A stretch of 54,449 nucleotides of DNA from Paludibacteraceae bacterium (GCA_017558065.1 JAFYWK010000072.1:1-54449); one strand, 5' to 3'. Positions 15,801 through 23,745 are shown, counted from the first letter of the stretch. The notes: a model not told the origin generated them from the sequence alone. Translations and numbers: made by a program.

Positions 15801-16890
15801 AGGTGGATTCTGTTATGCCTCCTTCCGTTTGCTCTACAGATTTAATTACACATTTGTATGTATTAAAGTGTACGTAATTATTGATTCCTGCAAACACCTC
15901 AAGCGTATCTCCTTCTATGAGATCGAAATTAAAGTCATACAATAGGTACTCGGCGTTGTCGTAGTAAATAAAAGCTTTACTATTCTCTTCAAACCGCACT
16001 GCAGCCACATATTCTTTGGTTTTCTCTTCATCTGCTGTCCAATGGCGTGTAACGGCTTGGTATTCTTTGCCATCAATGATGGTATCATAAGCCAATTTGT
16101 ATTGCCATGTTTGGGCAGTTTGTTCGAAAGCCATTCCATTAAACTCTAATACATTCCATGTATCGCACCATTTACTTGCCCAAGAGGAGCATTGGCACTC
16201 TGCATTCAAACGCTGCATTTCGGCATCATCCATTTGATAAATTAATCTATCATAAATGGATGCACACACAAGGCGTTCTTCTATGCAACATGTAGGAATA
16301 GGTTCCCATGGGTTTTTGATTATAGGGAAGAAATCTGCTCCTAAGTTGCCGATGTACTCCATGTACTCCATACCATTGCTAAAAGTCCATTTCTTGTATT
16401 CGTTGCTATCGCGCATCATGACCATGGACACATCGGTTACGATTAAGCTATCAATAGGGCAAGATAACTCGCCATTAATGTAGATAGGATAATCTACTAC
16501 AACAGATTTCAGTCCTGGTAATATTGGGTCTCCCTCTGTCATAGGAACCATATCAATATTTAGGGTTGTGAGGGTGTCGCCTACTTCAAGTGTAAAGTCA
16601 TAAAGTACCAAATCCTTTTTTGCAGGTTCGCTGTAAACTAAGATTCTACCTTCTTTGTCTTCGCGTAGCCAAAAGTCGTTGTATTCTATATAGTCGTTGC
16701 CATCTATTTCGAACATATTGTCTTCGAAGTTCAATCTGTTGATTGTGCGATACTGCTCATCTCCTTCGGTATAATAGCAAGTAGTACGCTCCAAATATGC
16801 CAATGTAGGAAACAGATATCCAAATAATGTTTCCGAAAACATTTGAGTGCTCATCAGCGCACAAAGTAGAAAAAGTAATGCTCGTTTCAT
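12868..16890 (-). CDS. Large secreted protein with three ~430-residue repeats and a C-terminal tail
   Basis: 1340 residues with a signal peptide (MKRALLFLLCALMSTQMFS). Three long repeats begin near residues 27, 440 and 876 with LFPTLxxLxRTxC. Each contains LLREEDNKIxxYS, 'VLYDFTLEVGDTL', YKxWTFDNGMEYVEGIG, RLVCVSxxxxLLYQMDDAEM and GAECLC; the first two also have WCDTWNVLE. The tail SPSPIADYQKLLRDGQLLII continues to KTYNVLGVQVK, a sorting-type C-terminus shared with 619-888 and 50876-51274. Conserved cysteines in the repeats suggest disulfides. It is surface or secreted, function unknown; ligand binding is a guess. Its promoter is at 17046-17077, with a leader of about 150 nt that contains a tandem repeat. 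Confidence 0.85.
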   Translation of the reverse strand: MKRALLFLLCALMSTQMFSETLFGYLFPTLAYLERTTCYYTEGDEQYRTINRLNFEDNMFEIDGNDYIEYNDFWLREDKEGRILVYSEPAKKDLVLYDFTLEVGDTLTTLNIDMVPMTEGDPILPGLKSVVVDYPIYINGELSCPIDSLIVTDVSMVMMRDSNEYKKWTFSNGMEYMEYIGNLGADFFPIIKNPWEPIPTCCIEERLVCASIYDRLIYQMDDAEMQRLNAECQCSSWASKWCDTWNVLEFNGMAFEQTAQTWQYKLAYDTIIDGKEYQAVTRHWTADEEKTKEYVAAVRFEENSKAFIYYDNAEYLLYDFNFDLIEGDTLEVFAGINNYVHFNTYKCVIKSVEQTEGGITESTYSMDIIDPFTGKVFPSPMVWKEFVGSYNGILHGDLLVPGNSNYHLLCAYKNSSIVYSTEDEVFTEYGCEYNAVGQSPEDLFPTLWGLQRTSCSEYVDCQKNETYLMQADEIKEINGKQYLKYGGVFLREEDSKVLIYSFPYEKDFVLYDWTLEVGDTLQILGVDPFSFPELEYTAVVDYVAFEEYDANGNRTIVKKPLGNKRVKDISTMRLLDGNEYKAWLFGYDWERGNYYVEGIGNASKYGGDYVDLVYPFEVPSCYFGERLVCVSRDGVLLYQIDDAEMERLGAECLCDVEKKWTDTWCDTWNVLEHDRQYSGSGNYNEQTWRHYLAQDTIINGQTYTFVNCYWTLEESKVYRIALVRFTEDKKVYLLSGNQEQLVYDFSVEVGDTIETIVGAFYDNTRQQLVVHQVDVDDATNRKTITLYPLCKLKEDFDCDQCDENGYYLSECCPVQWIEGVGSTDGFLMGDLPCSDWVGGVGYKLLCAYKNDELQYISKLYQGDYGCEYNAVEQNAADLFPTLWGLQRTVCNEYCGDTEDDNSANFTYKQTFDSIFFENDKPYILCNGYLLREEDNKIFLYSQSLNKDIVLYDFTLEVGDSLPAYIKDFDGTMYSDDILVVTDISSVTLLDGKEYKKWTFDNGMEYVEGIGMYGGRRNGNFFGLIQEIVVPCHTGTHLVCVSKNNKLLYQMDDTEMERLGAECLCDYDRGPRKDNAKDGQIGGRPTPTQWNQLELDLREMDNGTTILRAETFSYTLENDSVVANDKTFYQLARQSTKDTATTKSFVGALHFGKDEDNRVYFLRDGVEYVLYDFTAEPGDTVEIFAGINNYPQDSTYTHVVVDKDTTEDGACRMFLEVVFPEETTTATNAEKVWLAGLGSIDGIVHNTATRTSNAHATPARSANSETQTSVMLCAWREDSCLYITDHPDYNDIGCIYNQDPTSIEDTHSPSPIADYQKLLRDGQLLIIHKGKTYNVLGVQVK

Positions 16891-16959
16891 AGGTACAATA
16901 GTTTTATGAAGTTATATATTTCAGTTATACATTTGGGTTTCTTATGGTGTTTCTATGGT

Positions 16960-17013
16960 TATCTATCGTATATCTAACGTATATCTATCGTGTATCTATC
17001 GTGTATCTAACGT
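16960..17013. repeat. 11-bp tandem repeat in the leader of the large secreted protein
   Basis: Five near-perfect copies of ATCTATCGTGT / ATCTAACGTAT. They are transcribed as part of the leader of the gene starting at 16890. Perfect period and no spacers, so this is not a CRISPR array. Confidence 0.85.
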
Positions 17014-17045
17014 AATTGACAGCGGAGAGATATTGAATTTTCTTG

Positions 17046-17077
17046 CAAAGGTAGTACAATTTGGTAATATATGCAAT
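17046..17077 (-). promoter_or_regulatory. Promoter of the large secreted protein gene
   Basis: Minus-strand ATTG (17077-17074), 20 bp, TACCTTTG (17053-17046). Confidence 0.65.
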
Positions 17078-17182
17078 AGGCAGAGGCATTTGTACAGAAG
17101 TCGAAAATGTATAGCGTTTATATTCTGCGAGTTATAATCGAAATGTACAGTTTTGATTGTAGAATAAATATTGTTTAGAGCT

Positions 17183-17965
17183 TTATTTTTTTATCAAATA
17201 ATACATTGCTGTTGTATAAAAGTCTGACAAATATGGAATTTGCAGGTATTTGGGTATTATACGAGGGTGCAAACCGAATTTTATCTCATAGTTTGGATTG
17301 ATGAAATAATGTGTATGTTTTAATATCTGGTATTGTTCTTTGCGCAATATACTTTCGAAGCGGAAAAGACTAATGCCTGTATCTTTGATATCTAAAAGGG
17401 CCTTTATTGTAGCAGTACTTTCCCCGCCAAGTTGTAATACCTTTTTATATAAACGTTTAGGCAACAAATGCAACCAAGGGGTATGCGATAGCCACTTGCT
17501 GCGACATATTTGTTGGTGTCCACCGAAGGGATTGCACCATACGGGAAAGCCGAAGAAAACAACCGATTTGCTATGCATAAAACATTTGAGTTGGCGCATA
17601 AATACTTCTTGATTTGGTAAATGTTCTATCACATCTCTAAGTATGATCAAGTCAAAATGTCCTATTTCATTAGGTGACACCTTATTTATATCGTTCGCTA
17701 TAAAACGAAGATTTTGTTTTTTGGGGTGGTTTGCAAAAAATGCTTTGGCTTTTTCCAACTGTGCTACATCTATATCAATCCCGACGCAATAGCATCCTAA
17801 ATCTAAGAATGGCCTTAGGTTGCCGCCTTCCCCACAACCAATCTCCAGAATGCGAAGATTGGGTTTGATACATAGCACTTGTTCAATATACGGAATAACA
17901 TACTTTTGGGTACATTCCGCTTGCTCTCGAAAGTAAATCTCTCTGTTCTTGTGTCGTATTTGCAT
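17183..17965 (-). CDS. SAM-dependent class I methyltransferase
   Basis: 260 residues. Motif I is LRILEIGCGEGGNLRPF near residue 40, with the acidic loop VGIDID near 63. Motif II is HFDLIILRDVIEHLPNQEVF near 105, as in UbiG/COQ3-like small-molecule or glycan-associated methyltransferases. After the Rossmann fold there is a long tail with KWLSHTPWLHLLPKRLYKKV, typical of methyltransferases found near surface-glycan genes. No such genes are visible here, and the substrate is unknown. It stands alone with about 130 bp on its 3' side. Confidence 0.8.
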   Translation of the reverse strand: MQIRHKNREIYFREQAECTQKYVIPYIEQVLCIKPNLRILEIGCGEGGNLRPFLDLGCYCVGIDIDVAQLEKAKAFFANHPKKQNLRFIANDINKVSPNEIGHFDLIILRDVIEHLPNQEVFMRQLKCFMHSKSVVFFGFPVWCNPFGGHQQICRSKWLSHTPWLHLLPKRLYKKVLQLGGESTATIKALLDIKDTGISLFRFESILRKEQYQILKHTHYFINPNYEIKFGLHPRIIPKYLQIPYLSDFYTTAMYYLIKK

Positions 17966-18098
17966 TGTTGCAGTGTGTTAAATTCACTGCAAAATTATAG
18001 ATATTCTTCAATCCCAGCAATAGTCAAAGGTAGTTGTACTGTTTTGTAAAATAAATGTTGTTCATTATCAGTTAACTATCTATTAAAATGTACAATTA

Positions 18099-19511
18099 CT
18101 ATTTTTCGCTTTGTAGCATCTCATGTAGGAAATGATACAGTCCTCGGGTGGGAATGCCTATCTTCTGTGCGATGCGGCGTTTGAAGGTGCTGACGCCTGT
18201 GGCGGAGTAGTGCATCCAATCTGCCAGTTCCTCCAATGAAGCATTGGGATAAAGGAGCATATAGGTGCAGAAGACATTTTCGCGGTTGGAGAGTTGGTAG
18301 GTCTCCAGTTGAGATAGCCAGTCGTGGAGTTGGGGTTCTAAGTCTTTTTTGAGTTCGTTGTAGTCGTTCCACTGTTTGCGTGGGCGTGGGTAGGTCGCGC
18401 GGATATTGGAGAGTTGGGCGCTGATAGATAGGTCTTCTATCTGATGATGAGCCACTTGCAAGCGGCGAGCAGCATATCGGCGGTGCAGCACGATAGCAAT
18501 GACCAATAGCAGGCAAGCCACAAGAAGGCATAGGAGCGTGATCCACGCCCAGCGGTACGGATGGGGATTTGCCAGATGCTCTTTCAGCAGCGTGAGCGCT
18601 CCGCGGTATTTGCCCACTTGTGCGTTGAGCAGACGGTTGGCATCTTGGCGTGCGTGGGCATAACGGCTCAGCAGTTCAATATCGTTGTTGGCTTTGGCAT
18701 CCTGCATGAGGCAGTAGTAGGCATTGACCAATTCGTTAGGCGTAGCGGAGTGCTCCACAATAATCTTTGCGTAAGGCAATGCCGATGCTTGATCGCCCAT
18801 GTCAAGATGGACTTGCATGAGTTTCTTATAGGTATAGAGGCGGTCTTCTTCGTATTGCCAGATGTCTAAAGCTTGGTGGAAATAGTAGAGGGCAGAGTCG
18901 TATTGGAGTTGCTCGTAGAAATAGAGGCCTTGGGTCTCGTAGTAGCGCGCGAGGTAGTAGGCGTCTAAGTTGTAGGATTGGGCGATACGGAGCACGCTAT
19001 CTGCCTGTGCGAAGTGGTGGAGGTAGGTATGGAACTCGCTGACATCTAATAGGGTGTGCGCATAGTACCACTCTTTGCCACTGGCGCTAAACGCTTCGTT
19101 AGCGCGAAGGAAGAAGATGAGGGCGAGGCTGTCGCTTTCGTTTTGTTTGGCTATATGCGCCATGCAGGAATTGATGCGACCGCGATAGATAGGATCGCAT
19201 ATCTGCGCGCGGTCGGCAGCGATATAATGCTCTGCGGCTTGAGTGATCTGGTCAGCAAGACTGAGACGGCGACCCATGTAGTAGTGGGCTTTGCCGAGTT
19301 GGTTGTGCGCGAAGAGACGACCGAAGGGGTTATCGAGTGTGTGGATGGCTTGCTGAAGCGCTGCGGTGTCATCGTAGAGGATGTGCTCATTTTGGTCTAA
19401 GCTATCTGCGATGGCGATCGTGTGCATGGCTTCTTGGTAGCGCGTGGTATAGCTGCATGAAGCAAAGAGTAAGCAGAGGAGCAGATATGTGAGATGACGT
19501 GTTGGTGACAT
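18099..19511 (-). CDS. TPR lipoprotein/membrane regulator with C-terminal HTH
   Basis: 470 residues from the ATG at 19511. The start is fixed because the promoter -7 box is at 19535-19542, downstream of the longer ORF's start. Order: signal with lipobox-like LLFASCS (cysteine near 18), TPR-like helices about 30-310 (YYMGRRLSLADQITQAAEHY, YDSALYYFHQALDIWQYEED), one transmembrane segment (WITLLCLLVACLLLVIAIVL, about 330-350), a cytoplasmic helix, then a LuxR-like HTH (LSNRENVFCTYMLLYPNASL ... TGVSTFKRRIAQKIGI). The arrangement, periplasmic TPR sensor plus cytoplasmic DNA-binding domain, recurs in Bacteroidetes one-component regulators. Target genes are not evident. Confidence 0.8.
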   Translation of the reverse strand: MSPTRHLTYLLLCLLFASCSYTTRYQEAMHTIAIADSLDQNEHILYDDTAALQQAIHTLDNPFGRLFAHNQLGKAHYYMGRRLSLADQITQAAEHYIAADRAQICDPIYRGRINSCMAHIAKQNESDSLALIFFLRANEAFSASGKEWYYAHTLLDVSEFHTYLHHFAQADSVLRIAQSYNLDAYYLARYYETQGLYFYEQLQYDSALYYFHQALDIWQYEEDRLYTYKKLMQVHLDMGDQASALPYAKIIVEHSATPNELVNAYYCLMQDAKANNDIELLSRYAHARQDANRLLNAQVGKYRGALTLLKEHLANPHPYRWAWITLLCLLVACLLLVIAIVLHRRYAARRLQVAHHQIEDLSISAQLSNIRATYPRPRKQWNDYNELKKDLEPQLHDWLSQLETYQLSNRENVFCTYMLLYPNASLEELADWMHYSATGVSTFKRRIAQKIGIPTRGLYHFLHEMLQSEK

Positions 19512-19534
19512 AAGGCATTTAGTGATTTTGCATG

Positions 19535-19566
19535 CAAAGGTAGTAAAAATATTGGACTTTGGCAAG
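19535..19566 (-). promoter_or_regulatory. Promoter of the TPR/HTH regulator
   Basis: Minus-strand CTTG (19566-19563), 20 bp, TACCTTTG (19542-19535). It puts the start of transcription about 17 nt before the ATG at 19511. Confidence 0.7.
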
Positions 19567-19647
19567 TGTGCAGGTGAAATGTACATGATTTTGCGTGAAT
19601 AATGATTGATAATGTGGCAGTTGTGGGGATTTTGTACAGATGTAGTA

Positions 19648-19680
19648 TTTAGTGTAAAGTGTAAGGTGTAAAGGCAGGGA
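19648..19680. repeat. Direct repeats (GTGTAAA units)
   Basis: AGTGTAAAGTGTAAGGTGTAA and following AGG: four degenerate copies of a 7-mer, the same family as 53933-53963. It lies just after the exb operon terminator. Confidence 0.6.
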
Positions 19681-19687
19681 TATAAAA

Positions 19688-19721
19688 AAGAACTACCCAG
19701 CCTTTTAGCCGGGTAGTTCTT
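19688..19721 (-). terminator. Terminator of the exbB-exbD operon
   Basis: AAGAACTACCCaGC / GCcGGGTAGTTCTT stem with a 6-nt loop; on the minus strand it runs into TTTTTT. Confidence 0.9.
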
Positions 19722-19747
19722 AGCAGTATATCTATTGGTAAGATAGA

Positions 19748-20218
19748 TTAGTAGGATGTGCGTTGGGTAGCAGCATAGTTGATCTTCAGTGCGTATGCAC
19801 GGCGAAGCTCTTGCTTGATGTCTGCGATGATACCCATCTTTGTCTCCTTGTCTGCTTTGATAGACACGGTCATAAGACCTTGGTCAGACTCTTTCATAGA
19901 AGAACGCTCGTTGATGATATAATCACCAATCTCTTTAGCGTCAGCGAAAGCGTCGTCCAACTGGATACGTGTCTCTGCACCGTATTGCTTGCGGAACTCA
20001 GCAGTAGGAGTACCTACATAGATGTAACGAACCAATGATTTTTTCTCAAGTTTAGTCAACTCTGTTGCTTGTGGATTCTGGATTGAAACCTTGTATGTAA
20101 CCTCCTTCATGGAAGTAACAGACATGAAGAAGAAAAGCAACATGAAGATGATATCTGGCAATGAACTGGTGTTCAATGCTGGCATCTCGCGTTTATCGCT
20201 TCTACGAATTTTTGCCAT
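19748..20218 (-). CDS. exbD: ExbD/TolR-family biopolymer transport protein (second copy)
   Basis: 156 residues. N-terminal KRSDKREMPALNTSSLPDIIF leads into the single transmembrane helix MLLFFFMSVTSM; the aspartate in LPDIIFMLLFF is the proton-carrying residue of ExbD/TolR. The periplasmic part follows (VSIKADKETKMGIIADIKQEL). With ExbB it forms the motor that uses the proton gradient to energise TonB-dependent outer membrane transporters. It starts 2 bp after the first exbD copy and is the last gene of the operon. Confidence 0.92.
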   Translation of the reverse strand: MAKIRRSDKREMPALNTSSLPDIIFMLLFFFMSVTSMKEVTYKVSIQNPQATELTKLEKKSLVRYIYVGTPTAEFRKQYGAETRIQLDDAFADAKEIGDYIINERSSMKESDQGLMTVSIKADKETKMGIIADIKQELRRAYALKINYAATQRTSY

Positions 20219-20220
20219 AA

Positions 20221-20802
20221 TTACTTTCCTCCATAATTTTTAGGTTCAGCCTCAGAAATCTTTTGAGGATAAATCTTTTGGATTTTCTTTTGCCACTCTT
20301 CATCCAATTCTGTATAAGCAGTATGGAAATACTTTTGAGCGCATTCCTCACGCAACTCGCTGTACGCTGCTACCAATTCATTCTGCACCTCCAAATATGC
20401 TTGGTATTGTGTCTCCGCATCGTTTTGCACAGAAATCACGTGTTCCTTAGTATATTGAAGTGTACCAAATGGCTGACCAAAATCCTCCTCAAAGAGTTTA
20501 GGCATATTGGCGTCGTCATTGGCATTGAGAATGAACTCCTTGGCTTTAGCGCGCAGTTGACGTACATCAAGCTCTTGGCCTTGCACTAGGAGTTTGTTCT
20601 CCCAGTTGATCTTCACAACAAACAAGTTGCGTTTGTTGATATCGGTGTCCTCAATCTTTTGATCTGGTGGAATAGGCGCAGGCAAACGACGTGCCAAACC
20701 TTGATTCACATCCATAGAGGTGGTCACCAAGAAGAAAATGAGCAGCAAGAACGAGATGTCGGCCATGGAACTGGCGTTAATCTGCGGAATTTTCTTAGCC
20801 AT
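20221..20802 (-). CDS. exbD: ExbD/TolR-family biopolymer transport protein (first copy)
   Basis: 193 residues. It begins MAKKIPQINASSMADISFLL; the aspartate in MADISFLLLIFFLV is the conserved motor residue in the transmembrane helix. The periplasmic part is longer than in the second copy and carries a charged C-terminal helix (about 135-185: EVQNELVAAYSELREECAQK). Two tandem, diverged ExbD proteins are normal in Bacteroidales and probably form a heteromeric ring with ExbB. It lies 18 bp after the membrane protein gene at 20820. Confidence 0.92.
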   Translation of the reverse strand: MAKKIPQINASSMADISFLLLIFFLVTTSMDVNQGLARRLPAPIPPDQKIEDTDINKRNLFVVKINWENKLLVQGQELDVRQLRAKAKEFILNANDDANMPKLFEEDFGQPFGTLQYTKEHVISVQNDAETQYQAYLEVQNELVAAYSELREECAQKYFHTAYTELDEEWQKKIQKIYPQKISEAEPKNYGGK

Positions 20803-20819
20803 AATGTTTTACAATTGGA

Positions 20820-21296
20820 TTACTTTTTAACTTTAGTGTAAATAACACCCCAAACCAAAGCAGCTACAGTAGATGCGGTAAGGATGTAAACCAGGTACAT
20901 GATAGCGTCGCTCATGCGTGCCATGTTACCTACGTTGTCGGTACCTTCGTAACCAAGGATCTCAATCTTCTCAGGGCTACCCAAGAACCAGCAGAGAGCG
21001 CAAAGAGCTACAGCAGCCAGCACTACCAAAACAGAGGTCAAACCACGTTTAGGGTCCACCTTGAAAGTCTCAACAAGCTTAGCGATAACGAAACCGAAAG
21101 TAGCAAGGATAACAAGAACTACGAGCGCATAAATCCAATAGAGGAGTACATTGGTGAACTTAGGGATATCCAAGAAGTCACCAGCCACCTCCAACGAACC
21201 TTCAGAGCCCCCGAGGAAGAACAACGCAGTAGCTACGATGCCTACCACCATGAGTACCCAGAGGGTTACTTTTGGGAATAATTTATAATTCTTCAT
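20820..21296 (-). CDS. Four-helix membrane protein of the exb operon
   Basis: 158 residues with four hydrophobic segments (about 10-28, 48-70, 85-103, 128-150) and little soluble sequence. I do not recognise a named domain. A protein of this size and topology is commonly found between exbB and the exbD pair in Bacteroidales, so it is probably an accessory part of the TonB energising complex. The start follows the exbB stop by 56 bp. Confidence 0.75.
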   Translation of the reverse strand: MKNYKLFPKVTLWVLMVVGIVATALFFLGGSEGSLEVAGDFLDIPKFTNVLLYWIYALVVLVILATFGFVIAKLVETFKVDPKRGLTSVLVVLAAVALCALCWFLGSPEKIEILGYEGTDNVGNMARMSDAIMYLVYILTASTVAALVWGVIYTKVKK

Positions 21297-21352
21297 AATA
21301 ATCTATAATTTTGCAAGTTTAACAATAAGAGTTCTGCACAATGCAAAATAGA

Positions 21353-22186
21353 TTATTTCTTTTGTGCTGCGTCGTATTCAACTACGAGGTCGAGAAGGCT
21401 GATAGAAGCGTCCTCCATCTCATTAACGAGACCCTCGATCAAGCTGAGGATGTAGTTATAGAATACTTGAAGAATAATAGCGATGATCAAACCGAGGAGG
21501 GTTGTCAAAAGAGCGACCTTGATACCACCAGCCACAACGGTAGCAGAGATATCACCTACTTGTTGGATCTTATCGAACGCTTGGATCATACCGATAATGG
21601 TACCCAAGAATCCCAAAGATGGAGCGATAGAGATGAAGAGAGAAATCCAAGAGAGGTTCTTCTCGAGGAGACCGAGTTGAACACCACCATAAGAAGCTAC
21701 GGTTTTCTCAACTACGTCAACGCCCTCGTTGTAGCGGCTAAGACCTTGATAGAAGATACTTGCTACAGGACCACGAGTGTTGCGGCAAACTTCCAAAGCA
21801 GCCTCGATACCACCGTTCTTCAAAGCAGCCTCAACCTCAGCCAAGAGAGCCTTGGTGTTAGTTTTGCTCAAGCTCAAATAGATGATACGCTCGATACAGA
21901 GTGCCAAACCAAATACCAAACAGATAAGGGTAGCAGCCATGAAGCCAGCACCACCTTCGATGAATTTGGTTTTGAGAGTTTTGTGGAGAGCTACGATACC
22001 GCTCTCTGCCTCTTCTACTACTTCTTCTGCCTCAACAACAGGAGCTACAGGAGCCTCTACTGCTGCAGAATCTACAGTTACTTCCTCAGCTACAGGAGCA
22101 GCCTCAGCTGCGTCTTGAGCCATTACTGCAACGCTTCCGAAAGAAAACATTGCCAACACCGTAAGGGTTGCAAAAATTTTTTTCAT
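21353..22186 (-). CDS. exbB: ExbB/TolQ/MotA-family proton channel protein
   Basis: 277 residues. A signal-like N-terminus (MKKIFATLTVLAMFSFGSVA) precedes an alanine/valine/glutamate-rich periplasmic stretch (to about 62). Three membrane segments follow (about 78-98, 175-200, 212-235), with the family signature FISIAPSLGFLGTIIGMIQA near 180 and ATVVAGGIKVALLTTLLGLI near 207. This is the ExbB subunit that houses the ExbD rotor and drives TonB. The extended N-terminus is typical of Bacteroidetes ExbB. First gene of a four-gene operon ending at 19688-19721. Confidence 0.93.
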   Translation of the reverse strand: MKKIFATLTVLAMFSFGSVAVMAQDAAEAAPVAEEVTVDSAAVEAPVAPVVEAEEVVEEAESGIVALHKTLKTKFIEGGAGFMAATLICLVFGLALCIERIIYLSLSKTNTKALLAEVEAALKNGGIEAALEVCRNTRGPVASIFYQGLSRYNEGVDVVEKTVASYGGVQLGLLEKNLSWISLFISIAPSLGFLGTIIGMIQAFDKIQQVGDISATVVAGGIKVALLTTLLGLIIAIILQVFYNYILSLIEGLVNEMEDASISLLDLVVEYDAAQKK

Positions 22187-22273
22187 ACGATTTGTTTTTT
22201 GTGTATTAAATTGTTTATAATTTATTTATTCGCTTTCGCTCATGTTGGTGGCTCGTGTTGCGAGCGTTGTTAT

Positions 22274-22416
22274 CTGGATTCGAGGGCACCGACCTCGCTT
22301 CGCTCGCCCACCTCGAACACCCCACAGTCTGCCGACGGGATAAATAGGATTCGAGGACACCGACCTCGCTGCGCTCGCCCACCTCGAATGCCCAAGTCTG
22401 CCGACGGCATCCTTGC
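22274..22416. repeat. Two copies of a ~65-bp palindromic repeat downstream of tRNA-Ser(GGA)
   Basis: GGATTCGAGGgCACCGACCT continues with CGCTTCGCTCGCCCACCTCG and AA, then GTCTGCCGACGG at the end. The unit occurs at about 22276-22341 and 22348-22414. A third, inverted copy is at 39080-39130, beside tRNA-Ser 3' scars. The ends ATTCGAGG/CCTCGAAT are inverted. No gene lies in 22187-22477. Confidence 0.75.
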
Positions 22417-22477
22417 AATCCTTTTACTCACGTCCTCGCTCAAGCAAGCTTGGACTCGTCCGTTCGTAAAAGTCTTG

Positions 22478-22565
22478 CGGAGAGAGGGGGATTCGAACCC
22501 CCGAAACCCTTTTGGAGTTTACACGCTTTCCAGGCGTGCCTCTTCAACCACTCGAGCATCTCTCC
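22478..22565 (-). tRNA. tRNA-Ser (anticodon GGA)
   Basis: 88 nt class II tRNA. The acceptor GGAGAGA pairs with TCTCTCC, discriminator G. The anticodon stem CACGC/GCGTG holds loop CTGGAAA (GGA). A long variable arm precedes GGGGGTTCGAATCCCCC. It is followed by GCAAG, not CCA. Confidence 0.95.
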
Positions 22566-22700
22566 TTCGTCGGAATGCGCTTGTCGCATTGACTGCCGCT
22601 CTGCGGCATTAGGCGACCGCGATTCCTCCTCTTAACTCGGGCTCACGAAGCCCTCGTTAGGTTTTCACGATTATCGGTCTTCGACCGACTATAATGTATA
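22566..22700. other. String of small hairpins in the tRNA-Ser precursor leader
   Basis: Four consecutive short-loop hairpins: AATGCG cttgt CGCATT, TGCCGC tc TGCGGCA, GGGCT cacga AGCCC, TCGGTC ttc GACCGA. They lie between the promoter at 22764 and the tRNA. Confidence 0.5.
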
Positions 22701-22763
22701 TCTAAGAACACATTTACAGAATGGCAACCGCACACAAAATGACGCAATACACCTTTCGACCCG

Positions 22764-22794
22764 CAAAGGTACAAAAATATTTACAAATTACAAA
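22764..22794 (-). promoter_or_regulatory. Promoter of tRNA-Ser(GGA)
   Basis: Minus-strand TTTG (22794-22791), 19 bp, TACCTTTG (22771-22764). It lies in the gap after tatD and points at the tRNA about 200 bp away. Confidence 0.7.
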
Positions 22795-22841
22795 ATTTAC
22801 AATGTACAATTTGCGTTTTTTTTGTTATTTTCCTTAATTTT

Positions 22842-23696
22842 TCACAAATTTATAACAAAAAGCTCCTTTGCATTGGCTGTTGTCACCTCATTTATGTGTT
22901 CAGGAGAACAATTATACACCTGCGCCAAGCGCTCCGCCACATACGACATCCAACGACTTTCATTCCGCTTACCACGATGAGGAACAGGTGCCATATAAGG
23001 TGCATCCGTTTCCAGCACCAAACGCTCCAACGGAATCCCCACCAAGTGTTCTGCCAACTTGCAATTTTTGAAAGTAATCACACCACCAATACCCAAGTAA
23101 TAACCCATTTTCACAACCTGCTCCGCTACCTCATGGCTACCGCTGAAACAATGCATTACACCCTTCACATTAGGGAACTCACGCAATATCTTCAGCGTAT
23201 CCTCAGCCGCATCGCGGCTGTGAATCATCACAGGCAAATGATACTGCTCCGCCCAACGCATCTGTTCGCGCAAAGCCTCTTGTTGCTGCTCCTTGAAGGT
23301 TGTATCCCAATGATAATCAAGACCTATCTCGCCGATGGCGATGAGGCGACTGTGTCGCGGTGCAGTCGCTTCGCGAAGTGAGTCGGCTTTGCCGAGGTTG
23401 TGCGCCTGCGGCGGGTGTAGAGTGTAGGGCGTAGAGGAAAGGGATTTATCTACCGCTTCTTTCAACACACGCAGTTGCTCTTGCCAGTCTTCTTTGACAT
23501 TCTCAGGGTGGAGGCCTAAAGCGGGAAAAAGATAATTGGGATAGCGGTCGCAGACCTCCAAGACATCTTTGACGGAAGTCTTATCCACTCCAGGTACTAA
23601 GATACATTCTACGCCGTCTTGGCGTTGCTCCGCCAAGAAAGCATCTAATCCATCCGCATATTGCGGGTCGTCTATGTGGCAATGGGTGTCGATCAT
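22842..23696 (-). CDS. TatD-family metal-dependent DNase
   Basis: 284 residues. Metal-ligand motifs: MIDTHCHIDD at the start, IAIGEIGLDYHWD near 120 (Glu), QYHLPVMIHSRDA near 152 (His), VKGVMHCFSGS near 178 (His) and RLVLETDAPYMAP near 230 (Asp). These are the TatD signatures; members act as 3'-5' exonucleases or D-aminoacyl-tRNA-linked hydrolases. Residues about 83-117 (KSLSSTPYTLHPPQAHNLGK and on to PRHSR) form an insertion just before the GEIGLDY motif that TatD proteins normally lack, and it is encoded by repeat-like DNA. The start codon is preceded by GTTGTGTAG-type repeats. Confidence 0.92.
   Translation of the reverse strand: MIDTHCHIDDPQYADGLDAFLAEQRQDGVECILVPGVDKTSVKDVLEVCDRYPNYLFPALGLHPENVKEDWQEQLRVLKEAVDKSLSSTPYTLHPPQAHNLGKADSLREATAPRHSRLIAIGEIGLDYHWDTTFKEQQQEALREQMRWAEQYHLPVMIHSRDAAEDTLKILREFPNVKGVMHCFSGSHEVAEQVVKMGYYLGIGGVITFKNCKLAEHLVGIPLERLVLETDAPYMAPVPHRGKRNESRWMSYVAERLAQVYNCSPEHINEVTTANAKELFVINL
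23345..23452. repeat. Repeat-like insertion inside tatD
   Basis: Contains short-loop hairpins (TCGCTTCGCGAAGTGA, TCGGCTTTGCCGA) and GGGTGTAGAGTGTAGGGCGT, which resembles the GTGTAAA repeats at 19648 and 53933. It is in frame and encodes the extra ~35 residues. Confidence 0.55.
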
Positions 23697-23698
23697 AA

Positions 23699-23745
23699 GT
23701 GTTGTGTAGCAGTTGTATAGCAGTTGTGTAGCATTGTTTAGTATT
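23699..23745. repeat. GTTGTGTAG repeats between queA and tatD
   Basis: TGTTGTGTAGCAGTTGTATA and following GCAGTTGTGTAGCATTG: three to four degenerate copies, from three bases before the tatD ATG into the 3' end of queA. Confidence 0.7.

Noticed and set aside
16960-17013. Tandem repeat considered as a CRISPR array
   Set aside because: 11-bp period with no spacers and no cas genes anywhere in the window.
21341-22612. 423-codon plus-strand ORF
   Set aside because: Runs antisense through exbB, the palindromic repeats and tRNA-Ser; cannot be a gene.
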